From positions 1 through 12,871 of the forward strand of contig CALXWF010000071.1 in NCBI GenBank assembly GCA_944392285.1: a DNA stretch of 12,871 bases, in the 5' to 3' direction. Source of the stretch: an uncultured Alphaproteobacteria bacterium (GTDB taxonomy: Bacteria > Pseudomonadota > Alphaproteobacteria > RF32 > CAG-239). The notes under the pieces are model-generated. The model was not told the origin of the DNA, did no database searches, and worked only from the letters and a program-made list of their open reading frames with translations. Within the stretch, counting starts at the first letter, position 1. Every line of letters begins with the position of its first letter. Both the position numbers and the translations under genes were made by a program. Shown here one piece after another: positions 1 to 6,595 of this stretch.

Positions 1-2450
1 TTATCAATCACAATATCGCCAAAAACAATTTCACCGATTAATTTGCCGGACAAACTAATAACCGTGCCGTCAGACAATACACGACCGACAACGACATTGT
101 CCGTGTCTATTACCTTGCCGTCAGGACGAACAACACCTATCGGATTGCCGCCAAAATCTATTACGACACCGCGGCGCAAAAGGCTTAAATTTTTGTCGGT
201 TGAACCGCCCGGAAGCACTGCCGTTATGTTCTGGCCTTTTAAGTCTATTACGTCACCGAGCGAATTTATGCGCCCGGAATAATTGCCCCAAATGTCTATT
301 ACAATACCTTCGGGAATTATCTCGCCGATAACCTCGCCTTTGGCATTGATAATTTTGCCATCAGAGCTGGTGCGACCTTCAAGTTTGCCGTCTAAGTTGA
401 CGACACGACCGTCAGAAACCCCATAGCCGAGGTAGGCACCGTCATAACCAACGGCAACGCCGCGGCTTATGACACGACCGCGATAAGTGCCTTTGGGGTC
501 AACAAAGTTGCCGTTACCGTCTATTGTGCCCAAAATGTCACCAAAACGGTTTATTACCCTGCCGTCAAACAAGGCTTTGCCTATAATTTTGCCTGAAAAA
601 TCGGCAATTTCTCCCGTGGGAACGGGTTTCCCTAAAATCTTGCCGTAAAAATTCAGCGCATCTCCTTTAATGGCGCCGCGCGCCGTGCCTTGCTGGTTGT
701 AAATTTTACCGTCGGCAAAAAGGCGGCCGAGCGTGCGTTTTTCACCGTCTTTGATTAAAAGTTTTTCATCTAAGGCAACGCCGACAATCTGGTTATTGGT
801 GCTTAAAAGCAAGTTGTCAGAAGTTAAACGCGCATTGCCGACACCGGGGACCTGCAGTGTGACACCGTCTTCCATTACGTTTAAGAAATTGCCGTCTAAG
901 TCATAGGCATATTTGCGCCCCATCACCTTGCCGATGTAGCCGCCGTCTTTGTTGTAGACATCGCCAAAAACACCGACGCAACCTATCGGCAACTTGGCAT
1001 CATTTATAACCAAACCATCTTCTGAAACACGACCGAGATAATTGCCGTCATAACCGATAACTATTCCCTGCTCTAAAACACTGCCGACAATGTTGCCTTT
1101 TTCATCTAAGACAGAACCATCCGGATTAACGCAGCCGACATATGCCCCGTTTTTGCCGCGGGCAATGCCGTCGGTGCCGACTTCACCTACTAGCATGCAA
1201 TTGTTGTCATAAACCTTGCCCGGCGTGATAACCTCTCCGACATAATCACCGGCAGTGTTTACGGCCGTGCCGTCAAACAAAATTTTATATTCTGTTTCTT
1301 TGCCGTTATTTTTGATTTTGCCGTCTGCATCTAAATAGCCTAAATGTTTGCAGCCATAGCCGACAACCAAGCCGCCTTTAACCATTTGCGCCACGACTTT
1401 ATTGCCCGCGACATCTTTGACCAGACCGCTGGCCAAAACTCGTCCGACTATTTGACCGTTGCTTTCTACCGTGCCGTTATTGCCGACTTTGCCCAAAACC
1501 TGCCCTGCAGGCGTTATCGGAATAAGCTGCGTCTGTACCAATGAGCCGATAATGCGCCCCTTGAGGCTTGTTACCTGCCCGTTCGCATTCAACCTTCCAA
1601 TCGCATTGCCCTTAAAATCAAGAACATTGCCGTCTTTGTCGGCATAGCCGATTAATTTTCCGTCGGCATCTCTGATTAAACGCATATAGTCTCCGGCTTT
1701 GCCGATTATATTGCCGTCTTTATCTACCAAAGTGCCGTCTTCTTGCATTTTGCCGATAATGTTGCCGTTAAAATCTATGACATTGCCGTTTTCATCTATA
1801 TAACCAATAACGTTGCCGTCTTTATCATAGGCTAATCTTCTGGCTTGGTCGGCCCCGTCTGCCTGACCGATAACCTCATCTACGATAATATTGCCGTTTT
1901 CATCAACACGACCGACAACGCGCCCCTGTTGGTCAACGACCGTGCCGTTGGGCATGACAACACCTAAGGTATTGCCGTTTTCATCTACGGCAACACGGCC
2001 TTGCTTGGCAACGCGGCCAATAATGTTGCCGTTCATGTCTACGACCTCACCTTTTTCATTCACGCGGCCGATGATGTTGCCGTTCATGTCTACAACCGTG
2101 CCGTCGGGCATGACCCGACCGATAATATTGCCGTTTTCATCATATACAAAACCGCTGTCTACCGCCGTGCCGATAACATTGCCATCCATATCAACCACCG
2201 TGCCGTCAGGCAATACGCGGCCGATAACATTGCCGTCTTTGTCTACAACCGTGCCATCGGCATTGACATAGCCGATAACATTGCCGTTGGCATCATATAC
2301 AAGGCGTCTGGCCTCAGCAACACCGATAACGTTGCCGTTTTCATCCACAATTAAGCCGTTGGCATTAACCCGACCGATAATATTGCCATTGGCATCTCTG
2401 ACATAGCCATCATCATCTATGGTACCGATAACTTTGCCGTCAGGCCCTAT
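1..2450 (-). repeat. Degenerate 51-bp / 17-residue in-frame tandem repeats
   Basis: From residue 221 of the large VirB10/DotG-like gene to the window edge, the protein repeats with a 17-residue period (51 bases, so in frame). By eye there are roughly 45 units, some with short insertions. A typical unit is DGTVVDKDGNVIGRVLP. Two short beta-prone strands (TVVD and NVIGRV), separated by G-N or D-G turns, recur in each unit, which suggests a beta-solenoid or stacked hairpins. The most regular block is at 2001-2267, where neighbouring units are close at DNA level as well. Units become more diverged toward base 1. The repeats also create long plus-strand open frames that are artefacts. Confidence 0.85.
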
Positions 2451-3110
2451 GGCATAACGCGTGGCAGAGGCTTTGGTCTCACTTTTGGTTACTTCACCGG
2501 GAACATTTTCACAAAAATTGCAATCTTCTTTGCTGATGGCATTGCCGATAACAGGAACTTTTGCCGCTTTGGCATTTTCTTGGGTTAAATTAAGCTCATG
2601 CCAGGTAATGATAAAATTGTTTTGAACGTTTCCGGCAACGACAGGTTCCCAACTCATGGTTACCTGGCAGGTTTCTTCTCCGCGCAATGATTTGCCGGAG
2701 CATTTGTCAACAAAAGAAAAGCCATCTGCCGGAGGCTCTGCCAAAGTGACAGAAACTATTTTTATCGAGGCTTTGGCGTTGGTCCCAAGAGTCAGCACAT
2801 TCTTGGCCGTAGTCCCCAAGACAACCTGCCCCATCGGTACGGGATTGGGGGTGGTGGTTAAAGGTATCTCTCCTTCTTCAACCTCTCCGAACTCAAGCGT
2901 ATCAAGCAAGGGGCCGCGTTCGCCAATGTTTATGGCATCGGCGCTGTCGGTAAATACGGGTTCTTCATATTCAGGACCGGTATCACCGCTTTGCATTAAC
3001 AAAAAGACACCGATTAAAAAGATTATCAAAGAGGTTAAACCAATCGTCAAAATAATACGATTGGTTTTTCTTACATAAGCCTCCGAATGTGTTAGTACTT
3101 CTTTGCTCAT
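1..3110 (-). CDS. VirB10/DotG-like T4SS protein with long 17-residue repeat region (3' end cut by window edge)
   Basis: The frame is open from the ATG at 3110 to base 1: 1036 codons with no stop. Visible order: short cytoplasmic tail (1-17), one membrane helix (about 18-40), acidic linker, an Ig-like domain (about 72-172), a CxxC-like pair (C197, C200), then from residue 221 a continuous array of degenerate 17-residue repeats with the core pattern DG-x-VVD-x-x-GN-VIG-RV. The start overlaps the VirB9 stop (ATGA), with AAGGA just upstream. A single N-terminal helix directly after virB9 fits VirB10. Repeats between the helix and a C-terminal VirB10 (TrbI) domain are the DotG/IcmE layout, and the place after VirB8-VirB9 also equals icmE. 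The expected TrbI domain would lie beyond base 1, so the family call rests on context and architecture. Alternative: a repeat-rich envelope protein unrelated to VirB10. The reality of the gene is near certain; its identity is moderately sure. Confidence 0.8.
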   Translation of the reverse strand, partial: MSKEVLTHSEAYVRKTNRIILTIGLTSLIIFLIGVFLLMQSGDTGPEYEEPVFTDSADAINIGERGPLLDTLEFGEVEEGEIPLTTTPNPVPMGQVVLGTTAKNVLTLGTNAKASIKIVSVTLAEPPADGFSFVDKCSGKSLRGEETCQVTMSWEPVVAGNVQNNFIITWHELNLTQENAKAAKVPVIGNAISKEDCNFCENVPGEVTKSETKASATRYAIGPDGKVIGTIDDDGYVRDANGNIIGRVNANGLIVDENGNVIGVAEARRLVYDANGNVIGYVNADGTVVDKDGNVIGRVLPDGTVVDMDGNVIGTAVDSGFVYDENGNIIGRVMPDGTVVDMNGNIIGRVNEKGEVVDMNGNIIGRVAKQGRVAVDENGNTLGVVMPNGTVVDQQGRVVGRVDENGNIIVDEVIGQADGADQARRLAYDKDGNVIGYIDENGNVIDFNGNIIGKMQEDGTLVDKDGNIIGKAGDYMRLIRDADGKLIGYADKDGNVLDFKGNAIGRLNANGQVTSLKGRIIGSLVQTQLIPITPAGQVLGKVGNNGTVESNGQIVGRVLASGLVKDVAGNKVVAQMVKGGLVVGYGCKHLGYLDADGKIKNNGKETEYKILFDGTAVNTAGDYVGEVITPGKVYDNNCMLVGEVGTDGIARGKNGAYVGCVNPDGSVLDEKGNIVGSVLEQGIVIGYDGNYLGRVSEDGLVINDAKLPIGCVGVFGDVYNKDGGYIGKVMGRKYAYDLDGNFLNVMEDGVTLQVPGVGNARLTSDNLLLSTNNQIVGVALDEKLLIKDGEKRTLGRLFADGKIYNQQGTARGAIKGDALNFYGKILGKPVPTGEIADFSGKIIGKALFDGRVINRFGDILGTIDGNGNFVDPKGTYRGRVISRGVAVGYDGAYLGYGVSDGRVVNLDGKLEGRTSSDGKIINAKGEVIGEIIPEGIVIDIWGNYSGRINSLGDVIDLKGQNITAVLPGGSTDKNLSLLRRGVVIDFGGNPIGVVRPDGKVIDTDNVVVGRVLSDGTVISLSGKLIGEIVFGDIVID

Positions 3111-4729
3111 TGAGTCCTTACCACACTACAGAATATTCCGTTGCGCCCTAAAGAGCTGCATATACCATCGCCCTCTTCAAGCGTGTCTATCGGCCCGATA
3201 CGCAAATGGAACAACTCTTTCCCTTGGCCGTCTGCCGGTGTGTCTACCGAGAAAAACGGCTCATAACGCCCAAGCATTTTCGGATATTTGGCAGACAAAT
3301 TATCCCATAATTTTTCCAAATTTCCGACATCACCGTCGGTGCCGAGTTCTACCGAGATGTTCGAATTGGCGTCTGCAAATCCGGTTCCGTAACCATATTG
3401 CTTGGCATAATTGTTACCGGCCGCCGTGCCGCTGCCAAGTCTTTGCATTTTGCTGTAGTCAAAACCTATGGCGCCGGGAGTGCCGGGTTTATAGCCTGCA
3501 CCTAAGGCACCGCCTTGACCATATTGCGGAACAATTAGCTGGCTACCGTCTACGTTGATGTTATATTGCGCAGGATAACCTGCTCCATAACCATTGGCTC
3601 CACCAAAAGCGTTTGCCGCCCCATTCGCACCATTTGCGCCACTTGCACCGGCTGTTCCGGCACTATTGGCCGCACCATTCATCCCCTCGGGAATCGGCGC
3701 AGGAACCTGCCACCGCGGCGGTAAATTATCGGCATAGTCGGCGTATTGCAGCCCTTCAGCATCATCACGACGCAGTTTTAAGCAAATAATTCTCTTGCCG
3801 TTGCGCAAAACCATATCGCCGATACCCTCAACAATAATCAAACGGTTGTCCGGACCGGCCGCACGGAAGCCGACGGGAACTTCTATACGCTCAACAATCA
3901 TGGTAACAATCGGACGTTGGTTCATATTTAAGGCTTTTTTACCTAAGTCGATATAGGTGAAGATATCATCTCTCCAGACACGCTCAGGCGCAATGACAAC
4001 ATCATCAGGATTGGGGACATAAACCTCAATATCAAACCGAAACTTTGAGGGATCAACCGGAATTTCTTTCAGCCAATCATCCATTTGGAAACGGCGCGTT
4101 GCCGTTGAGGCCACAGAATTGGCATTACCGGTGCCTATGCTGCCTTTGGCCCCGCCGGCATAGGGGTTTTGGCCGTTTTTGCCGCCGATAACCTCAATAT
4201 CAATAATCGAGTTGGTTAAGCGCTCGGTATTTACGCCTTCGCTTTTGACATAAAAGACATAACGATTGCCCGAACGTCCAAAGATAATAACGTTGGTATC
4301 AACACCGACATTGGCTCCCTTGCGCGGATATAATAACAAAGCATTCGGCCCGCTGATTTGACCGTCAAAAGTGGCATTATCCCCGATAAAAACATCTTCA
4401 ATCATTTCCCAACTCGGGAAGTTTACCAAAGTCATCATTCCTTCACGCAGACGTATCGGCAAAACCAAGTCAGGCGACCAATAATATTTTGAATAGGCCG
4501 GTTTGGTTTGCCCCTCACCCAAATTTTGCAGCGGGTCTAACCAGGCGGCTTGCGTCATACCCAAAGAGCTGAAACCGGCATAGCCCATATTCATCGGCTG
4601 ATATTGGCCTTGTCCCTGGTCGGCACTTTGATCAAGGTTACCGGTTGTTACCTGCGCGTAGCTCTCGGCCGCCCCCGCAATCATCAGGGCTGTGATAAGG
4701 CATATGTTTTTAATATTGTTCTTAACCAT
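3107..4729 (-). CDS. virB9: VirB9/CagX-family outer-core protein with C-terminal SPOR domain
   Basis: 540 residues, about twice a usual VirB9. Signal peptide 1-25 (cut after SYA). The VirB9 N-terminal domain is at about 83-180: VLPIRLREGMM, then IGDNATF, PNALLLYPR, DTN and the GNRYVFY strand. The CagX-type C-terminal domain is at about 228-320: a V-W-R-D-D-x-F-TYI strand, IVEGIG, then MVLRNGKRIICLKL. A Gly/Ala/Asn-rich linker (about 344-455) leads to a SPOR-type domain (about 457-540): ISVELG at its start, LFHLRIGPIDTLEEG in the middle, and a final CSVVRTQ after a Cys (C524, C534). VirB9 forms the outer-membrane core ring with VirB7 and VirB10. SPOR domains bind peptidoglycan lacking stem peptides. 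It starts 2 bases after the preceding VirB8 stop with GGAG upstream, and its TGA overlaps the next ATG. DotH/IcmK is the distant alternative, but the GD / N-L-P / TN / R-Y-F pattern favours VirB9. Confidence 0.85.
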   Translation of the reverse strand: MVKNNIKNICLITALMIAGAAESYAQVTTGNLDQSADQGQGQYQPMNMGYAGFSSLGMTQAAWLDPLQNLGEGQTKPAYSKYYWSPDLVLPIRLREGMMTLVNFPSWEMIEDVFIGDNATFDGQISGPNALLLYPRKGANVGVDTNVIIFGRSGNRYVFYVKSEGVNTERLTNSIIDIEVIGGKNGQNPYAGGAKGSIGTGNANSVASTATRRFQMDDWLKEIPVDPSKFRFDIEVYVPNPDDVVIAPERVWRDDIFTYIDLGKKALNMNQRPIVTMIVERIEVPVGFRAAGPDNRLIIVEGIGDMVLRNGKRIICLKLRRDDAEGLQYADYADNLPPRWQVPAPIPEGMNGAANSAGTAGASGANGANGAANAFGGANGYGAGYPAQYNINVDGSQLIVPQYGQGGALGAGYKPGTPGAIGFDYSKMQRLGSGTAAGNNYAKQYGYGTGFADANSNISVELGTDGDVGNLEKLWDNLSAKYPKMLGRYEPFFSVDTPADGQGKELFHLRIGPIDTLEEGDGICSSLGRNGIFCSVVRTQ

Positions 4730-4731
4730 GA

Positions 4732-5466
4732 CTACTCCACTTTATTGTAAGTCAATGAATAACGCGTAACGGTAAAACCGACCGGATTTTTAAGCCGTTC
4801 TCCGTATTTGACACTCTTTTGGCGATAGGCTATCCGCATTGAGGCGGTCCAGAAATTAACATCCGGACGAGCGGAATCGGGGTACATATCGCGTGTTTCA
4901 TATTCAACCTGCCAAAGACCGCGGCTCAACTCGTTTACCGAAAGAATTTTGACATCTCGCATCAAATTTCGTTGACGAATGATTTCTAATGCTCTTTTGG
5001 CGGTTTTATCCAAAAACTCCGAATATACCGCAGAAGACGACATCTCCTGCAAAGGACCACCGGGAAGCCACCTGGCCTCCATCTCAGGGATATCTCGGCT
5101 AAAGGAGCTGCGCAACAATACATATTGCCGCACAAAAACCTCGGTAATCGCCTTTTGATCCTCCATATTGCCTTTAATTGGCTGAATTTTATAAATTTGT
5201 TCCTGTTTGTCTTGGAAAGTGAGCAAAAACGGCTCGACACGATACAGCGGCATAACTTGCATGATTGCCAAAACCAACACAACATTACAGCACAAACTTA
5301 TGGCCATAATAATGGCAAATGCCCGCGCCGTCCACAGATAACGTTTTTCACCGACATTGGCGACAAAAACATCTTCATTGCGGCGAGCGTTGGGGCGAGG
5401 CGCGGCCGCTCCGCGACCGCCTATCAGACGCTGTTTGGTATTGTTTGCGTTAAGCTGTTCAGCCAT
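4732..5466 (-). CDS. virB8: VirB8-family inner-membrane T4SS protein (second copy)
   Basis: 244 residues: a basic, Ala/Arg-rich cytoplasmic tail (1-47), one membrane helix (about 48-72), then a periplasmic NTF2-like VirB8 domain. Hallmarks seen: VEPFL just after the membrane (78-82), FVRQYVLLR, EMEARWLPGG (128-137), SSSAVYSEF, a W-x-VEYETRD strand, FWTASMRIAY, and the terminal NPVGFTVTRYS (227-237), the VirB8 NPxGF signature. VirB8 is a bitopic assembly factor linking the inner-membrane complex to VirB9/VirB10. The start has GAGGGAAGAAGCC upstream. It lies 18 bases after the lipoprotein stop and 2 bases before virB9, so it is co-transcribed with both. It is a clear paralogue of the VirB8 at 5834-6586, but its N-terminal tail is different (GGRGAAAPRPNARR) and carries two Cys in the membrane helix (59-60). 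Confidence 0.88.
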   Translation of the reverse strand: MAEQLNANNTKQRLIGGRGAAAPRPNARRNEDVFVANVGEKRYLWTARAFAIIMAISLCCNVVLVLAIMQVMPLYRVEPFLLTFQDKQEQIYKIQPIKGNMEDQKAITEVFVRQYVLLRSSFSRDIPEMEARWLPGGPLQEMSSSAVYSEFLDKTAKRALEIIRQRNLMRDVKILSVNELSRGLWQVEYETRDMYPDSARPDVNFWTASMRIAYRQKSVKYGERLKNPVGFTVTRYSLTYNKVE

Positions 5467-5484
5467 TGGCTTCTTCCCTCAAAA

Positions 5485-5673
5485 CTATATTGTTTCAACA
5501 AACCAGTCGGGAAGTTCTTTAGGAAGGTCTAACTGTAGGCAGGCGCAAGGCGAAAGTTTCAGTTCATCACCGCCTTTTCCGACGCCGACAGGCTCGGGCT
5601 CATAGTAAGAACCAAAACACCCTGATAACAAAAAGATAACAAGTAAAAGCAATAATTTTTTAGAGCTTTTCAT
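5485..5673 (-). CDS. Small VirB7-like lipoprotein
   Basis: 62 residues from the chosen ATG at 5673: charged start (MKSSKK), hydrophobic LLLLLVIFL, then lipobox LLSGC with Cys19 as the lipidation site. The mature part is only about 44 residues. It has a Pro/Gly-rich start (YYEPEPVGVG), a Cys pair (SPCACLQ) and an acidic/aromatic end (LPDWFVETI). Size, lipobox and place next to virB8-virB9 fit VirB7, which anchors VirB9 in the outer membrane and can be disulfide-linked to it. VirB7 is too short and variable for a sequence-only claim. I prefer 5673 over the upstream in-frame ATG at 5691, because AAAGG lies about 10 bases before 5673, nothing like a ribosome site precedes 5691, and the extra MKGYPD would spoil the signal peptide. 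It is the first gene after the only intergenic gap. Confidence 0.75.
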   Translation of the reverse strand: MKSSKKLLLLLVIFLLSGCFGSYYEPEPVGVGKGGDELKLSPCACLQLDLPKELPDWFVETI

Positions 5674-5690
5674 ATCCGGATAACCTTTCA

Positions 5691-5702
5691 TATATGCATA
5701 TA
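5691..5702. repeat. 12-bp perfect palindrome TATATGCATATA
   Basis: A perfect dyad in the leader of the lipoprotein gene, 17 bases before its chosen start codon and downstream of the candidate promoter. A second small dyad (TGCCT-4-AGGCA) lies at 5714-5727. They could be an operator or leader-RNA structure, or simple AT-rich chance. No known binding protein can be named from the sequence. Confidence 0.3.
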
Positions 5703-5744
5703 CTTAAAGAGCATGCCTCGTCAGGCAGTCTTATTTAGGGTTAA

Positions 5745-5771
5745 AATATACTCTTTTGTTTAAAATGTAAA
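5745..5771 (-). promoter_or_regulatory. Possible internal promoter before the lipoprotein-virB8-virB9 genes
   Basis: On the minus strand, TTTACA (5771-5766) and TATATT (5750-5745) each differ from the sigma-70 boxes by one base. The spacer is 15 bases, shorter than the usual 17. It sits in the only sizeable gap, 72 bases upstream of the lipoprotein start, in a place where a second transcript would make sense. AT-rich DNA gives such matches by chance, so this is weak. Confidence 0.25.
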
Positions 5772-5833
5772 ATGGCTTGCTTACAAAATCCCCAACTTAT
5801 CAACAAAGAAAGGAGGTTTTTATCTAAGTGGGT

Positions 5834-6586
5834 TTAGAAAATCTCTACTTCATTTTGCGAATATCTGGTTACCGTAAAGCCTAAGGGATTTATTAAACGA
5901 CGGCCGACAAACTGGCGTTCTTTGAAGAAATAAGCAATGACCGAAGCTGTCCAATAACGCTCTCGCAAATTGCTGCGCCCGGGAGAATTTGAGTCTTCCG
6001 TCAAATCATAGGTCTTGAAATCTACCTTCCATATCGGGCTCTTGGCGCCACCCTGCTTGCCGATTGAGATTATCTCAACCTCTCTAACCAAATGCATCTC
6101 TTGCATGCGTTCAAAGGTTAAAACGCGGTTGCGGTCAAATTGATCAAAAACTGCCGCCGATGACAAAAAATTTAACATGCCGCCCGGAAACCACCGCGAC
6201 TGCATTTCCGTTACATCATCAATAACAGTGTTGCGGGTAATGATGTATTGTTTGACAAAGGTTTCCATTAACTGGTCTTTGGAGGCCATGTCATAGGCTA
6301 TCGGCTCATAGCGCACTATCTCTTCCGAGGTGTCTTGATTGATGATTAAAAACGGCTCGACATTTACCATCGGCGCTAACTTAAACAGTGCCAAAGAGCT
6401 GCTGGCAAAAACCAAAAGCGAAATAACGGCAAACAATGTGAACAAACGCGAAAGCCACATATAATATTTGAGCTTAAAGCCTTCAACCTCTTTGTCCATG
6501 GTGTCCATGAACTTGTAGTCGGCATCTACTTTTCCCTCAAGAGCCAAACGTTTTGTGCCGCTGCTCATGTCTGCTATGTTTGCCAT
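5834..6586 (-). CDS. virB8: VirB8-family inner-membrane T4SS protein (first copy)
   Basis: 250 residues: charged cytoplasmic tail (1-42), one membrane helix (about 45-69), and a periplasmic VirB8 domain. Motifs line up with the second copy: VEPFLI (76-81), TFVKQYIITRN, EMQSRWFPGG (127-136), LSSAAVFDQF, IWKVDFKTYD, YWTAS and NPLGFTVTRYS (233-243). The last is the classic VirB8 C-terminal signature. The ribosome site AAGGAGAG lies 5 bases before the ATG and overlaps the TAA of the 1253-residue gene upstream, which suggests coupling. A 142-base gap separates it from the rest of the core genes. Two VirB8 proteins could form a mixed ring or serve different assembly steps; DotI/DotJ (IcmL/IcmM) are a known case of such a pair. 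The DotI family lacks the NPxGF ending as I remember it, so VirB8 is preferred. Confidence 0.88.
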   Translation of the reverse strand: MANIADMSSGTKRLALEGKVDADYKFMDTMDKEVEGFKLKYYMWLSRLFTLFAVISLLVFASSSLALFKLAPMVNVEPFLIINQDTSEEIVRYEPIAYDMASKDQLMETFVKQYIITRNTVIDDVTEMQSRWFPGGMLNFLSSAAVFDQFDRNRVLTFERMQEMHLVREVEIISIGKQGGAKSPIWKVDFKTYDLTEDSNSPGRSNLRERYWTASVIAYFFKERQFVGRRLINPLGFTVTRYSQNEVEIF

Positions 6587-6595
6587 AATCTCTCC

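Noticed and set aside
1891..2354. Two overlapping plus-strand open frames (1891-2271 and 2001-2354) with repeating Pro/Thr/Ser or Asp/Asn/Ala patterns
   Set aside because: They mirror the 51-bp repeats of the minus-strand gene, have no ribosome site, and would lie inside a 3.1-kb coding frame.
1..2450. CRISPR-like or intergenic minisatellite reading of the regular repeats
   Set aside because: The units are directly adjacent, diverged, in frame and coding, with no unique spacers.
2656..3078. Plus-strand frame of 140 codons opposite the start of the VirB10/DotG-like gene
   Set aside because: It is antisense to the membrane helix and Ig-like region, which have clear protein features; no support of its own.
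4986..5285. Minus-strand 99-codon frame rich in Cys and Arg
   Set aside because: Out-of-frame shadow of the VirB8 gene at 4732-5466, whose motifs are intact.
5714..5727. Hairpin TGCCT-4-AGGCA as an intrinsic terminator after the first virB8
   Set aside because: The stem is only 5 bp and no run of T follows on the minus strand.
5829..5882. Plus-strand mini-ORF from GTG behind a strong AGGAGG site
   Set aside because: Only 17 codons, overlapping the virB8 3' end in antisense, with an 11-base spacer; no evidence of a real product.
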